DNA from: Clostridia bacterium
Lineage (GTDB): Bacteria > CBDUZB01 > JAGLHV01
Direction: 5' to 3'
DNA: 16,647 bases
Assembly: GCA_030595925.1 (NCBI GenBank)
Contig: JAUVLC010000053.1
Location: 1-16,647 of the forward strand
Shown here one piece after another: positions 6,401 to 15,900 of the stretch. Each line of letters starts with the position of its first letter. The stretch's first letter is position 1. The notes beneath the pieces are model-generated. The model was given only the letters and a program-made list of their open reading frames with translations, was not told the DNA's origin and made no database searches. A program made the translations under genes and the position numbers.

Positions 6401-6462
6401 TATAGTAACCTTCACAGTGCAGTAGGGGCCACAATAAAATAAGAATTTCGATTTATTAATTG
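6401..6462 (+). promoter_or_regulatory. Three-block leader motif, copy B
   Basis: TAAAATATAGTAAC ends at 6409 (TATAGTAA from 6401), AATAAAATA is at 6433-6441 (offset 32), and ATTAATTG at 6455-6462 (offset 54). The first block and the third block match copy A exactly over 13 and 8 bases. It lies 33 nt before the start codon at 6496. The spacer between blocks 1 and 2 is more GC-rich here (GTGCAGTAGGGGCCAC). Apart from this motif, nothing else is visible in the 153-nt gap. Confidence 0.45.
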
Positions 6463-6495
6463 TAAAGATAAACAAAAACAGTAAAAGGAGGGACA

Positions 6496-6960
6496 ATGCC
6501 AAGAAATTTAAAAATTCTCAAAGAAAATGAGTGGTTTTTGGGGAAAGACGAAAAACAGGGTTATCCTGTAAGTTACAGATACGTGATTTGTTATTCTTTA
6601 AGGTGTTACCTTTGTTCAATAGACTTTAATAAAGACTCAGGAATAAAAGCGTTGGAAGAGTTAAAGAGCAGTATTGAAAAAAAATCATATTTTAAAAAGG
6701 AGTGCTTTTTCGAACTTTTTCCATTAAAGGAAGATTTAGGGTTTGTCGTAGTAGATCAATCGAATGGAATTTATCCATTAGTAATTTATGCGGAAGAAAC
6801 AGGAGATTGCAACCAAAAAGTTCTTGCCTTTCAGATGTCAATTGATGAGGTAATTAAAAACTATAATAAGGTTTTTAATGTTTTTTCGGAAGACAAATCT
6901 GCGGATTGGACTAAAGAATATCAGGAAAATCTATTTGGAAAAGCAGGGTTTATATCGTAA
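6496..6960 (+). CDS. Unknown 154-residue cytoplasmic protein
   Basis: I do not recognise this protein. It has no signal peptide or membrane segment and looks like a small alpha/beta domain: an N-terminal LKENEWFLGKDEKQGYP, two cysteines in LRCYLCSIDF (around 36-40), then FELFPLKEDLGFVVVDQ, PLVIYAEETGD, and a charged C-terminal helix. The two cysteines separated by two residues could form half of a metal site but there is no partner pair. The start is certain: AGGAGGGA lies at 6485-6492 just before the ATG. It follows leader motif B, is on the same strand as its neighbours, and is separated from the next gene by 126 nt that contains motif C, so it is probably its own unit. Confidence 0.75.
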   Translation: MPRNLKILKENEWFLGKDEKQGYPVSYRYVICYSLRCYLCSIDFNKDSGIKALEELKSSIEKKSYFKKECFFELFPLKEDLGFVVVDQSNGIYPLVIYAEETGDCNQKVLAFQMSIDEVIKNYNKVFNVFSEDKSADWTKEYQENLFGKAGFIS

Positions 6961-7007
6961 AAGGGAAAGAGAAAAACAAAGAGTTTTTCTTGCATCTTCT
7001 TTAAAAA

Positions 7008-7067
7008 TATAGTAATCTTAATGCCATAAGTGGAAAATAAAATAGAATACGAAATATAAATTAATTT
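7008..7067 (+). promoter_or_regulatory. Three-block leader motif, copy C
   Basis: AAAAATATAGTAAT has TATAGTAA from 7008; AATAAAATA follows at 7036-7044 (offset 28) and ATTAATTT at 7060-7067 (offset 52). It ends 19 nt before the start codon at 7087. Upstream of TATAGT there is TTGCAT at 6990-6995, but the 12-nt gap is too short for a sigma-70 promoter. Confidence 0.45.
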
Positions 7068-7086
7068 CGTAAGGGAGCGGGATAAA

Positions 7087-7386
7087 ATGAAAAGAATTAA
7101 TGTTTTTTTGATGTTATTGGTGCTATCCATAATGGGAATAAACTTATCCCAGGTAAAGGCTAAACCCATTGAACTTGATGGGACACTCGGCGGAGCTTTA
7201 GCCCGGTATTCGTATACTGATGCTTACGGGGAAGCCAATTCCATTACTCCCTTAAATCTTAGTTTGGGAGCAATGGTTCTTTTTTCAGAGGATGGACAGC
7301 TTCTTTTTGATTTTAATACGGAAGAAACCCAGATTGTAACCCCAGTGCGTAATACCCGGATCGGCCTTGGTTTTCAACAAAAATGA
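7087..7386 (+). pseudogene. 5' part of an outer-membrane protein gene interrupted by an insertion sequence
   Basis: The first 99 codons start with a clear signal peptide: KR at residues 3-4, hydrophobic core VFLMLLVLSIMGI, and a likely cleavage near VKAKP (about residue 26). Beta-strand-like alternating segments follow (LGGALARYSYTD, NLSLGAMVLF, GQLLFDFNT, IGLGFQQ). The frame ends at TGA 7384-7386, right at the left hairpin of the inserted element. The 3' part of the same gene resumes after the element at about 7939 in the same frame. AGGGAG at about 7072-7077 is the ribosome-binding site. Alone, this fragment would give a short exported peptide. Whether the intact gene encoded a porin or a channel for the protein next door is not known. 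Confidence 0.8.
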
Positions 7387-7388
7387 AC

Positions 7389-7414
7389 TACCCTGTGGCA
7401 GAGACCACAGGGTA
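7389..7414. repeat. Left subterminal hairpin of the IS (right end relative to tnpA)
   Basis: TACCCTGTGG (7389-7398), loop CAGAGA (7399-7404), CCACAGGGTA (7405-7414): 10 perfect base pairs. Together with the copy at 7916-7937 it brackets the element. Confidence 0.85.
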
Positions 7415-7422
7415 TCAACAAC

Positions 7423-7856
7423 CTAAAACAATCGTAATTGCACTGCTTCTGGCTTATACCCTTGATCCTTAATATATTTTTCAACCACTGTCCAATTCCC
7501 TCTTTCTCCCACTGTCCCTACATAATACCCATCACTCCAAAATTCTCCTCCCCACAATTCTTTCTTCAATTCAGGAAATTTACTGAATAATTCTTTTGCT
7601 GTAATACTTTTGTATATTCTTACCACTTGCCCTACACTATATTTTGGATGGAAATTACATAGCAGGTGAATATGATTCTGATCACATCCTATCTCTTCCA
7701 TCTCTATTTCATTTCATATCTCTCTTCTATTTTTTTGCTCACCTCTTTCATTTCTTTTGTAATTCTATCATCAAGCAATGCTTTACGATATTTTACAGGA
7801 AATACTATGTGGTAATGTACTTCGTATGCACAATGATATGCTTTCTTTACTATCAT
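7423..7856 (-). pseudogene. tnpA: IS200-type transposase TnpA (Y1 HUH), frameshifted
   Basis: On the minus strand ATG at 7856 opens MIVKKAYHCAYEVHYHIVF, then KYRKALLDD and SKKIEERYE, the normal IS200 TnpA N-terminus. The frame hits a stop just after ERYEMK. The C-terminal half continues in another frame from codon ATG at 7701: DQNHIHLLC holds the HUH pair (His-Ile-His, 60 and 62 of the restored protein), WGGEFWSDGYYVGTVG follows, and the catalytic tyrosine is in KYIKDQ (Tyr126, Gln130). The break is a tandem duplication GAAATGAAAT (plus strand 7706-7715). Removing five bases restores an ERYEIEMEEIGCDQ reading and a 142-residue enzyme of normal length. All catalytic residues survive, so the disruption looks recent, unless it is a sequencing error. 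Confidence 0.88.
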
Positions 7857-7869
7857 AATGCCCTATTAT

Positions 7870-7896
7870 ATCTTGAAAACCTACGATTTTCAAGAT
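7870..7896 (-). promoter_or_regulatory. Hairpin in the tnpA leader
   Basis: ATCTTGAAAA (7870-7879) pairs with TTTTCAAGAT (7887-7896), 10 bp with a 7-nt loop. It lies directly upstream of the weak tnpA ribosome-binding site (minus strand, near 7861-7864). In IS200 a leader hairpin hides the start region and keeps transposase levels low, and this may do the same. Confidence 0.5.
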
Positions 7897-7915
7897 ATCC
7901 CTAACAGCAAGGTTA

Positions 7916-7937
7916 CCCTGCGGCAGAGACCGCAGGG
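7916..7937. repeat. Right subterminal hairpin of the IS (left end relative to tnpA)
   Basis: CCCTGCGG (7916-7923), loop CAGAGA (7924-7929), CCGCAGGG (7930-7937). It shares loop and most of the stem with the left hairpin; the stem differs by a compensated T-A to C-G change (GTGG/CCAC versus GCGG/CCGC), so pairing is conserved. Confidence 0.85.
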
Positions 7938-7938
7938 A

Positions 7939-9189
7939 ATAGCAAATTTACTTCCCTGGTTAAACAAGAAAGGAAAAATGAAATTGGGGTATAGGTTTAA
8001 TGGGTATTCCGATAGAATAAATAACAATAGCAGTTTTAGCGGTAATGAATTAAGTTTGATATCAAATTTGTTTATGCGAGAGACAATGAATGTTAAATTT
8101 AAATACATCTTTTTTGATAAATCATTGGATGATGATAATGCGGATTATAATTATCATAATATTGTTTTGGGTACTGATATGAAATTAAGAAATAATCGTG
8201 ATATCCTTAATCTTGGGTTTGATTTATTCAAAAAAGATGCAGGGACTGATGCTGCTTGTTTTGACCGTAATGCGGTCGATGCGCGTTACGTAAGGGAATT
8301 ATCGTTAGGTGATGAAATAGAAAGTGCAATTCATTGGCGGGGAATTAATTATGCTTCTGCAGGGGATGTTTCAGACCGTAATGAAACCGGGTTGGAGTTT
8401 TCTTATTTAAATGGACACAATAAGGGGACTACCCGCTGGGGCGGAGAGTTTTATTTAGAGCGTTATCCGAATGACGAAGGGAGTGAATTTAATCTTTATG
8501 AATTTTTTTGTAAACGCTCTTTGTATTCGAATGAAAAATGGAGGAGGAGAAGTTCTAATCATAGAATTGAATATTTTGATGTTAACCTTTCTGAGGCTAA
8601 TGATTATTTTGAATGGCTCTGGGATATAGATGCTCATTCGTACTTTAAAAAAAACAGAGGTTTTTATCTCAATAATGGACTGAAAGTAAGAAAATGGATG
8701 AATAATAATGATGTTATCAAAAATCAGCATTTTTTGGAGGATATTGTGAGTGTGGGGATGGAGTGGAGCTCTTTATCTCTGGGTTCTTTTTCCATAGGGC
8801 CTGTATTGGGGCATAGATTTTATCAGGATCCCAACGCTAAACGTAATGATGTTTCCAGTGATGACTCACTGTTTAAAAATCCGGCTAATTTTCTTTTATA
8901 CGGGATAAAAATGGTTAGTGGTTTTTCTTTAAAAAAGGGGATGAACATGAATATAGTTTATAATTACCGGATGTTTTTAAATTATATGGGGAAACCGGAG
9001 AAATTTAGCACGGAATTGTCGGATTTATCTTTACAATTGAGGCAGACTATCGCAGATAATTTACAGCTTTCCTGTGATATTGCTTATGCTGACAACGCTA
9101 ATGATAATGGGCCGGTTACAATAGGTGTAAATAAAATGAATGCGCAAATGAAATTGGAATATAAATTTAGTAAATTAATAGGGGAATAA
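7939..9189 (+). pseudogene. 3' part of the interrupted outer-membrane beta-barrel protein gene
   Basis: From about 7939 (ANLLPWLNKKGKMKLGYRF) the frame is open for about 415 codons to the TAA at 9187-9189. The sequence is a chain of amphipathic strands with aromatic residues and Asn/Asp-rich turns (MKLGYRFNGYSDR, MNVKFKYIFFDKSLDD, GLEFSYLNG, WGGEFYLERYP, FSIGPVLGHRFYQD, MNIVYNYRMF, AQMKLEYKFSKL), which is typical of a large outer-membrane beta-barrel. Joined to the 5' part it would make a protein of about 515 residues with a signal peptide. The open frame artificially begins at an ATG within the insertion (7858), but that product has no signal peptide. ATG 7978 is another possible restart. 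The next gene follows after 4 nt, so the two form an operon and the insertion may have polar effects. Confidence 0.8.
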
Positions 9190-9193
9190 AAAA

Positions 9194-10585
9194 ATGAAAT
9201 TAAAAAAAATAATATTAGTTTGTAGTCTGTTAGCTGTTTTAAATCCTTTACAAGGATTTACCAAAAGCAAGGATCCTTTTGGGGTGTTTATGCGAAAGGA
9301 AGCTATGAATAAGCTTAATAAAGAGTCTTATGCTAAATTAATATTCGATTTAAACGAATATTGGATTGAAAAAACAGGTGCGGATATTGCCGGCGATTTT
9401 AAATTGTTTTCTAAGGTGATGGATATTGGTAAGATAAATACGGCACTGGAAGTGGGAGAAAAATTATATGCCGGGGATTATAAAAAAGCAATAGGAGTAG
9501 CAGAACTTGCTGTTTTGTCCGCTTATGTTCCTATAGCAGGACCGGTACTGTTGGCTGGAAAAGGCCTGGATGCCTGGATAAATTCCTTGAGTGCGGATAT
9601 TTTTGCTGCTAATACTAAAAAAATATACAAAGATGTATTTAAAACCCAGCCTGTTTATTTCGAAGAAGAAGGGGTTGATTTGTTTTATAATTATATTCAT
9701 AAATCCGGAAAAGGGAAGTTAAAGGTAAGGGCATGGTTTTATGAATATGCTAAATCAGTAAATAATTCACTTCCTTCGGGATGGCATATACCCTCAAATA
9801 GAGAAAAGACCAGAACTCAGGTAAGAACGGTTGTTAATACCCTGCGGCGTGATATGATTAGTTTAAGAGAGATGGAAAAAAAGAAAGAGGAATTAAAAAA
9901 GCAAAAAAAAATATTAAGAGAACAACTTAATGCACTCAAAAGATTTAATCGTTTTTTGGATTCCAAAGCAACTAGAAACTGGATTTTGGGAAAAGTTAAA
10001 GAAATGGATAAATCCCAGAAATTAATTGATGAAGTACCGCTGATGATTGCATCGATGGAAGAGTCGTTCAATCAATTTATGAAATATTATAGGTATTTTA
10101 TGCAGTTGGTTAATTCGGGACAGGCGGTGGAGATGACCAGAAGAGGTTTGGAGGTAGACGGAGGGCCGGGATGTACCTGCCCGACGTATATAATAGAAAG
10201 AGGACTTTCCGGAAAGGCATCTTATAGTTTAAGTCAGGCAGCATCGATAAAAAGTAAATTTAGGTCATATGAAAGTGATTGGCGGGTGATGCTTAGAAAA
10301 TTAACACAGTTGGCAGAAGACAAAGAGAACTTAAAGGTTAAGGTTTCAACTAAGGATTTAGCAGAAGCACTTGAATCAGCCAATAAAACTAATGAGTTTT
10401 ATTTTACTTCCGGAAATAGAGTGGAGATACTTTATGCTGAAATGCAGACTAAACTTAATGAACTCGACATAGGAAGGAAAGATTCCACCATTAATGCTGA
10501 TACTATGCCGGATGGCCTGGATCCTTTGTTTGTGCCTAATGTAATGAATCTGGATAGTGTTCCTGCTACACAGAGTAGTGAGTAG
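9194..10585 (+). CDS. Exported coiled-coil protein of unknown function
   Basis: I do not recognise this 463-residue protein. An N-terminal signal peptide is clear (KLKK, then IILVCSLLAVL, with cleavage probably after GFTKS near residue 25); the lone Cys10 is in the hydrophobic core and is not a lipobox. A long hydrophobic stretch at about 98-121 (IGVAELAVLSAYVPIAGPVLL) could be a membrane-inserting hairpin or buried helix. Residues 225-250 form a highly charged coiled coil (EMEKKKEELKKQKKILREQL). A second helical part covers 280-310. GGPGCTCPTY at about 323-332 has a Cys-x-Cys pair, the only cysteines in the mature protein. The C-terminus is disordered and acidic. It is 4 nt from the outer-membrane gene, with ribosome-binding site AGGGGA at 9180-9185, and so is a likely partner of that barrel in the envelope. 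Confidence 0.8.
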   Translation: MKLKKIILVCSLLAVLNPLQGFTKSKDPFGVFMRKEAMNKLNKESYAKLIFDLNEYWIEKTGADIAGDFKLFSKVMDIGKINTALEVGEKLYAGDYKKAIGVAELAVLSAYVPIAGPVLLAGKGLDAWINSLSADIFAANTKKIYKDVFKTQPVYFEEEGVDLFYNYIHKSGKGKLKVRAWFYEYAKSVNNSLPSGWHIPSNREKTRTQVRTVVNTLRRDMISLREMEKKKEELKKQKKILREQLNALKRFNRFLDSKATRNWILGKVKEMDKSQKLIDEVPLMIASMEESFNQFMKYYRYFMQLVNSGQAVEMTRRGLEVDGGPGCTCPTYIIERGLSGKASYSLSQAASIKSKFRSYESDWRVMLRKLTQLAEDKENLKVKVSTKDLAEALESANKTNEFYFTSGNRVEILYAEMQTKLNELDIGRKDSTINADTMPDGLDPLFVPNVMNLDSVPATQSSE

Positions 10586-10655
10586 AGAAAACTGTATTAT
10601 TATATCCATTTTTTTTGTGTAAATTTTTTATTAAAAAATTTTATAAAAAAAAATC

Positions 10656-10684
10656 TTGACAAAAATATAATATTTTTCTATAAT
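10656..10684 (+). promoter_or_regulatory. groESL sigma-70 promoter with AT-rich upstream region
   Basis: TTGACA (10656-10661), a 17-nt spacer, and TATAAT (10679-10684) are perfect consensus boxes. The 35 bases upstream are almost only A and T, including an AAATTTTTTA-T-TAAAAAATTT palindrome at 10621-10641, and may act as an UP element. Transcription should start near 10691, inside the CIRCE operator. Confidence 0.92.
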
Positions 10685-10710
10685 TAGCACTCTTGTTACT
10701 TGAGTGCTAA
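10684..10710. promoter_or_regulatory. CIRCE operator (HrcA binding site)
   Basis: TTAGCACTC (10684-10692), N9, GAGTGCTAA (10702-10710) is the exact CIRCE consensus. It overlaps the end of the -10 box and the expected transcription start, so HrcA would block initiation and heat shock would relieve it. The gene for HrcA is not in the window. Confidence 0.97.
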
Positions 10711-10741
10711 TTATTTTTTTTTACACAGGAAGAAAATAAAT

Positions 10742-10816
10742 ATGAACTTAAGTGAAGAATATAAAAATTTATTAAGGAAAGGGGTAAAGAAAAATGAAAG
10801 TAAGACCATTAGGTGA
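10742..10816 (+). CDS. Possible 24-codon leader ORF overlapping groES start
   Basis: Between CIRCE and groES, an ATG at 10742 has its own ribosome-binding site (AGGAAG, 10727-10732, 9 nt spacing). It opens MNLSEEYKNLLRKGVKKNES and four more codons, ending at TGA 10814-10816. This is 23 nt inside groES in a different frame. It could couple translation to groES or be chance. The groES gene has a separate good site (GGGG at 10781-10784) inside this leader. I rate it as possible only. Confidence 0.3.
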   Translation: MNLSEEYKNLLRKGVKKNESKTIR

Positions 10817-11081
10817 CCGGGTTTTAGTAAAACCTTTGGAAACGAAAGAAGTAAAAAAAGGAGGGATTATTATTCCTGATACAGTGAAAGAAAAACCTCA
10901 GGAAGGGGAAGTAATTGCCTTAGGAACAGGGAAGATTACTGATGAAGGTAAAAAAATTCCTATGGAAGTCAAAATAGGAGAAAAAATTTTATTCAAAAAA
11001 TACGGAGGAGATGAAATAAAAATCAGTGATGTGGAACACAAAATTTTAGACAGAGAAGACATTTTAGCGGTAATAGAATAA
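10794..11081 (+). CDS. groES: Co-chaperonin GroES
   Basis: This 95-residue protein is GroES (Hsp10), the heptameric lid of the GroEL folding chamber. It starts MKVRPLGDRVLVKPL, has the mobile loop ETKEVKKGGIIIPDTVKEK (residues 17-35) with the GGIIIPD segment that binds GroEL, then GEVIALGTGK and the closing strand EDILAVIE. Length is standard. The start is set by the purine-rich AAGGAAAGGGG upstream. It is the first gene of a CIRCE-controlled operon with groEL 30 nt downstream. Confidence 0.98.
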   Translation: MKVRPLGDRVLVKPLETKEVKKGGIIIPDTVKEKPQEGEVIALGTGKITDEGKKIPMEVKIGEKILFKKYGGDEIKISDVEHKILDREDILAVIE

Positions 11082-11105
11082 AAAAATTATAAAACAAGGA
11101 GATGA

Positions 11106-12752
<1,647 letters not shown>

Positions 12753-12801
12753 GTAAGAGAAGTAAAATTTGATTTAAATGAAATAAGTGAAAATAGTTTT
12801 G

Positions 12802-12834
12802 GGGCTTCTTTCTACCGGAAAGAAGCCCTTTTTT
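12802..12834 (+). terminator. Intrinsic terminator of groESL
   Basis: GGGCTTCTTTC (12802-12812), loop TACCG, GAAAGAAGCCC (12818-12828) forms 11 perfect base pairs, followed at once by six T (12829-12834). It separates the groESL operon from dnaE. Confidence 0.95.
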
Positions 12835-12835
12835 C

Positions 12836-12864
12836 TTGACTTTTAATGGTAAAAGTAGTCTAAT
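12836..12864 (+). promoter_or_regulatory. dnaE promoter
   Basis: TTGACT (12836-12841), a 17-nt spacer, and TCTAAT (12859-12864): five of six matches in each box. It begins two bases after the groESL terminator, so dnaE has its own promoter. Leader length to the start at 12933 is about 60 nt. Confidence 0.75.
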
Positions 12865-12932
12865 TAAAAATCAGAAATTGAGAATCAAGAAGAAAATGTT
12901 AGTTATTTATGTTAATTTACGAGAGAATAGAA

Positions 12933-15900
12933 ATGAAACATTCTGATTTTGTTCACTTGCATAATCATACCGAATATAGTCTTTTAGACGGTGCCTGCCA
13001 TATTTTAGATGATTCCGGGAAACCGGGGACATTTCTACAACAAGCAGAAAAATTTAAGATGCCTGCTCTGGCCATCACCGATCACGGAAATATGTTTGGG
13101 GCTATTGAGTTTTATCAGGCCTGCATGAAGATAGGCATTAAGCCGATTATTGGTAGTGAGGTTTATATTGCTCCGCAATCAAGATTAAATAAGGAAGCTT
13201 CCGGAATTGCAAAAGCGGCTTACCATTTGACCCTTTTAGTTAAAAATGAAATAGGATATAAAAATCTTATCCGTTTAACCAGCATAGGATATCTGGAAGG
13301 ATTTTATTATCGTCCGCGCATAGATAAAGAGGTTTTGAAACAATATAATGAAGGGTTGATTGGGCTTTCCGGTTGTATGAAAGGGGAAATTCCCCAGTTG
13401 ATTTTACAAGGAAATATTGATGCGGCACGGGAGCTTATTGGTGTTTATCAGGATATTTTCGGAAAGGATAACTTCTATTTAGAACTTCATGATCATGGAA
13501 TTGAGGGACAAAAAAAAATAATAGAAAATCTTCTCTTGTTAGCTAAACAATGTGATGCTCCCATGGTTGCCACCAATGATACCCACTATCTTCTAAAAGA
13601 AGATGCTGAAAGTCATGAAGTTTTATTAGGTATTGGCACCGGTAAAACTATTGATGACCCTACCCGGATGCGTTTCAGCACGGAAGAATTTTATTTTAAA
13701 TCACCACAGGAAATGAAAGAGTTATTTTCCTATGTTCCCGAGGCAATAAGAAATACCATTGAGATTACGGAAAAATGTAATTTAGAATTGGAATTCGGAA
13801 GAATTTATTTGCCTCATTATGATGTTCCATCGGGATTTTCTCCCAATTCTTATCTTGAAAAGTTGTGCAGGGAAGGAGCAAAAAGTCGCTATGGGCAGAT
13901 TTCTTCCCAGATAGAACAGCGGTTGCAGTATGAACTTGATGTTGTTAAACAGATGAATTATTCTGCTTATTTTTTAATTGTCTGGGATTTTATCCGGTAT
14001 GCAAAACAGCGTAATATTCCCGTTGGTCCGGGGAGGGGTTCAGGGGCGGGGAGTGTTGTGGCCTATACCCTGGGAATTACTAATATTGACCCTTTAAAAT
14101 ATGGACTTTTGTTCGAGAGGTTTCTTAATCCCAAAAGGGTTTCTATGCCGGATCTGGATATAGATTTTTCGGATGAAGGAAGGGAAGAGATAATAAATTA
14201 TGTAAAAAACAAGTACGGGGAAAAAAATGTTGCTCAAATTATTACTTTTGGAAGTATGCAGGCACGACTGGTCATTCGTGATGTAGGTAGGGTGTTAAAC
14301 ATTCCTTTAACTCAGGTAGACAAAATTGCTAAACAGATTCCTTTTGGAGAAGGAATTTATTCGGCATTAAAAAAAGTAGAAGGTTTAAAAAAACTGGCAA
14401 ATGAAAATCATGATATTGCCCGGTTAATAAAGATTTCTTCGAAGTTGGAAGGGTTGAAAAGGCATACAGGTGTGCATGCGGCAGGAATAGTTATTTCCAA
14501 GGATGATATGACCAATTATGTTCCTTTTGCCAGGGGTGCTAAAAATGTAATTACTACTCAATATGAGGGTAATTCCCTGGTAAAATTAGGTCTTTTAAAA
14601 ATGGATTTTCTTGGACTTCGTACGCTTACTGTAATTCAAAAGGCAATTAATTTAATTAAAGAAAACAATAAAAATGAAAAAATACAGACAGAAGAAGACT
14701 TTCCTTTAAACGATGAGAAAACATATCAACTTCTCTGTAGAGCCGAATCAAGCGGTGTTTTTCAATTGGAAAGTTCCGGAATGAAGGACCTTTTACGTAA
14801 AATAGCCCCAACGGAGTTTTTCGATTTAATTGCTCTTCTTGCTTTATATCGTCCGGGACCCATTGGAAGCGGGATGTTGGATGAATTTATTAAAAGAAAA
14901 CACAAAAAAGTGGTTATTACCTATGACCATCCGCTATTAGAACCTATTTTAAAGGAAACCTACGGGATTGTAGTGTATCAGGAACAGGTAATGCGTATAG
15001 CTCAGGATTTAGCCGGATTCAGTTTAGGCAGAGCGGACCTTTTACGTCGGGCTATGGGGAAAAAAGATTTAGATGAAATGGAAAAACAAAGAACGGAATT
15101 TATGAAAGGGGCCCAACAGAAAGGAATAAAAACTAAAACAGCAAATAAAATTTTCAATACGATGTCTAAATTCGGAGCATATGGATTTAATAAAAGTCAT
15201 TCTGCTGCTTATGCCTTGATTTCTTATCAAACAGCCTATCTTAAAGCAAATTATCCCCTGGAGTATATGACGGCTCTTTTAAATAGTGAAATTAATAATA
15301 CCGATAAAATGGTTCAATATATCAATGAATGTCAGGCGATGAAAATTCCTATTTTTCCTCCCGATGTTCAGACAAGTTTTCATAATTTTGTTTTTGAAAA
15401 AGAAGGAATTCGTTTTGGCCTTTTAGGAATAAAGAATGTGGGGGAAGGAGCAATTAGCTCATTGGTAGAGGCAAGAAAAAAGAAAGGATTTTTTGAATCT
15501 TTTTATGATTTTTGTTATAGGGTAGATTTACATCATACAAATAAACAGGTAATTAAAAGTATGATTAAAGCCGGTGCGTTTGATTCTTTGGGTGTTTCGC
15601 GGGCACAATTAATGCAGAAAATGGATGAGATTTTAAATAAAGCTATCAGTAGACAAAAGGATAAAATGATTGGACAAACATCTATGTTTGAAATGATTGA
15701 CGAGGAAAAAGAAGCGGAGGAGAAGTCGAAGAAAAAATTAGCTGAGAAAAAAGAGGAATGGCCGGGAAACAAACTTCTTGCTTACGAAAAAGAAGTTTTG
15801 GGTTTTTATTTTAGCGGACATCCGCTTAAAGCTTATGTGAGAGAAATAGAAAAATATTCTACTCATACTATTAGCCAATTGCATGAGCAGGAAAATATTA

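Larger units (their letters stand above)
7387..7938 (-). mobile_element. IS200/IS605-type insertion sequence (about 0.55 kb), transposase broken
   Basis: The segment is bounded by two related hairpins with the same CAGAGA loop: TACCCTGTGG/CCACAGGGTA (7389-7414) on the left and CCCTGCGG/CCGCAGGG (7916-7937) on the right. Subterminal hairpins like these are the recognition sites of Y1 HUH transposases. A tnpA-like gene lies between them on the minus strand. The exact ends are uncertain by a few bases, since this family makes no target duplication; a 552-bp element would restore the host frame. A further 10-bp hairpin (7870-7896) lies in the tnpA leader, like the one that limits translation in IS200. 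Confidence 0.85.

Noticed and set aside
7644-7904. Plus-strand open frame of 86 codons inside the insertion sequence
   Set aside because: It is the antisense shadow of tnpA and has a low-complexity Phe/Ser/Tyr-rich translation.
10621-10641. AT-only palindrome as a terminator of the 9194-10585 gene
   Set aside because: It has no GC stem and lies in the upstream region of the groESL promoter, where an AT-rich UP element explains it equally well.
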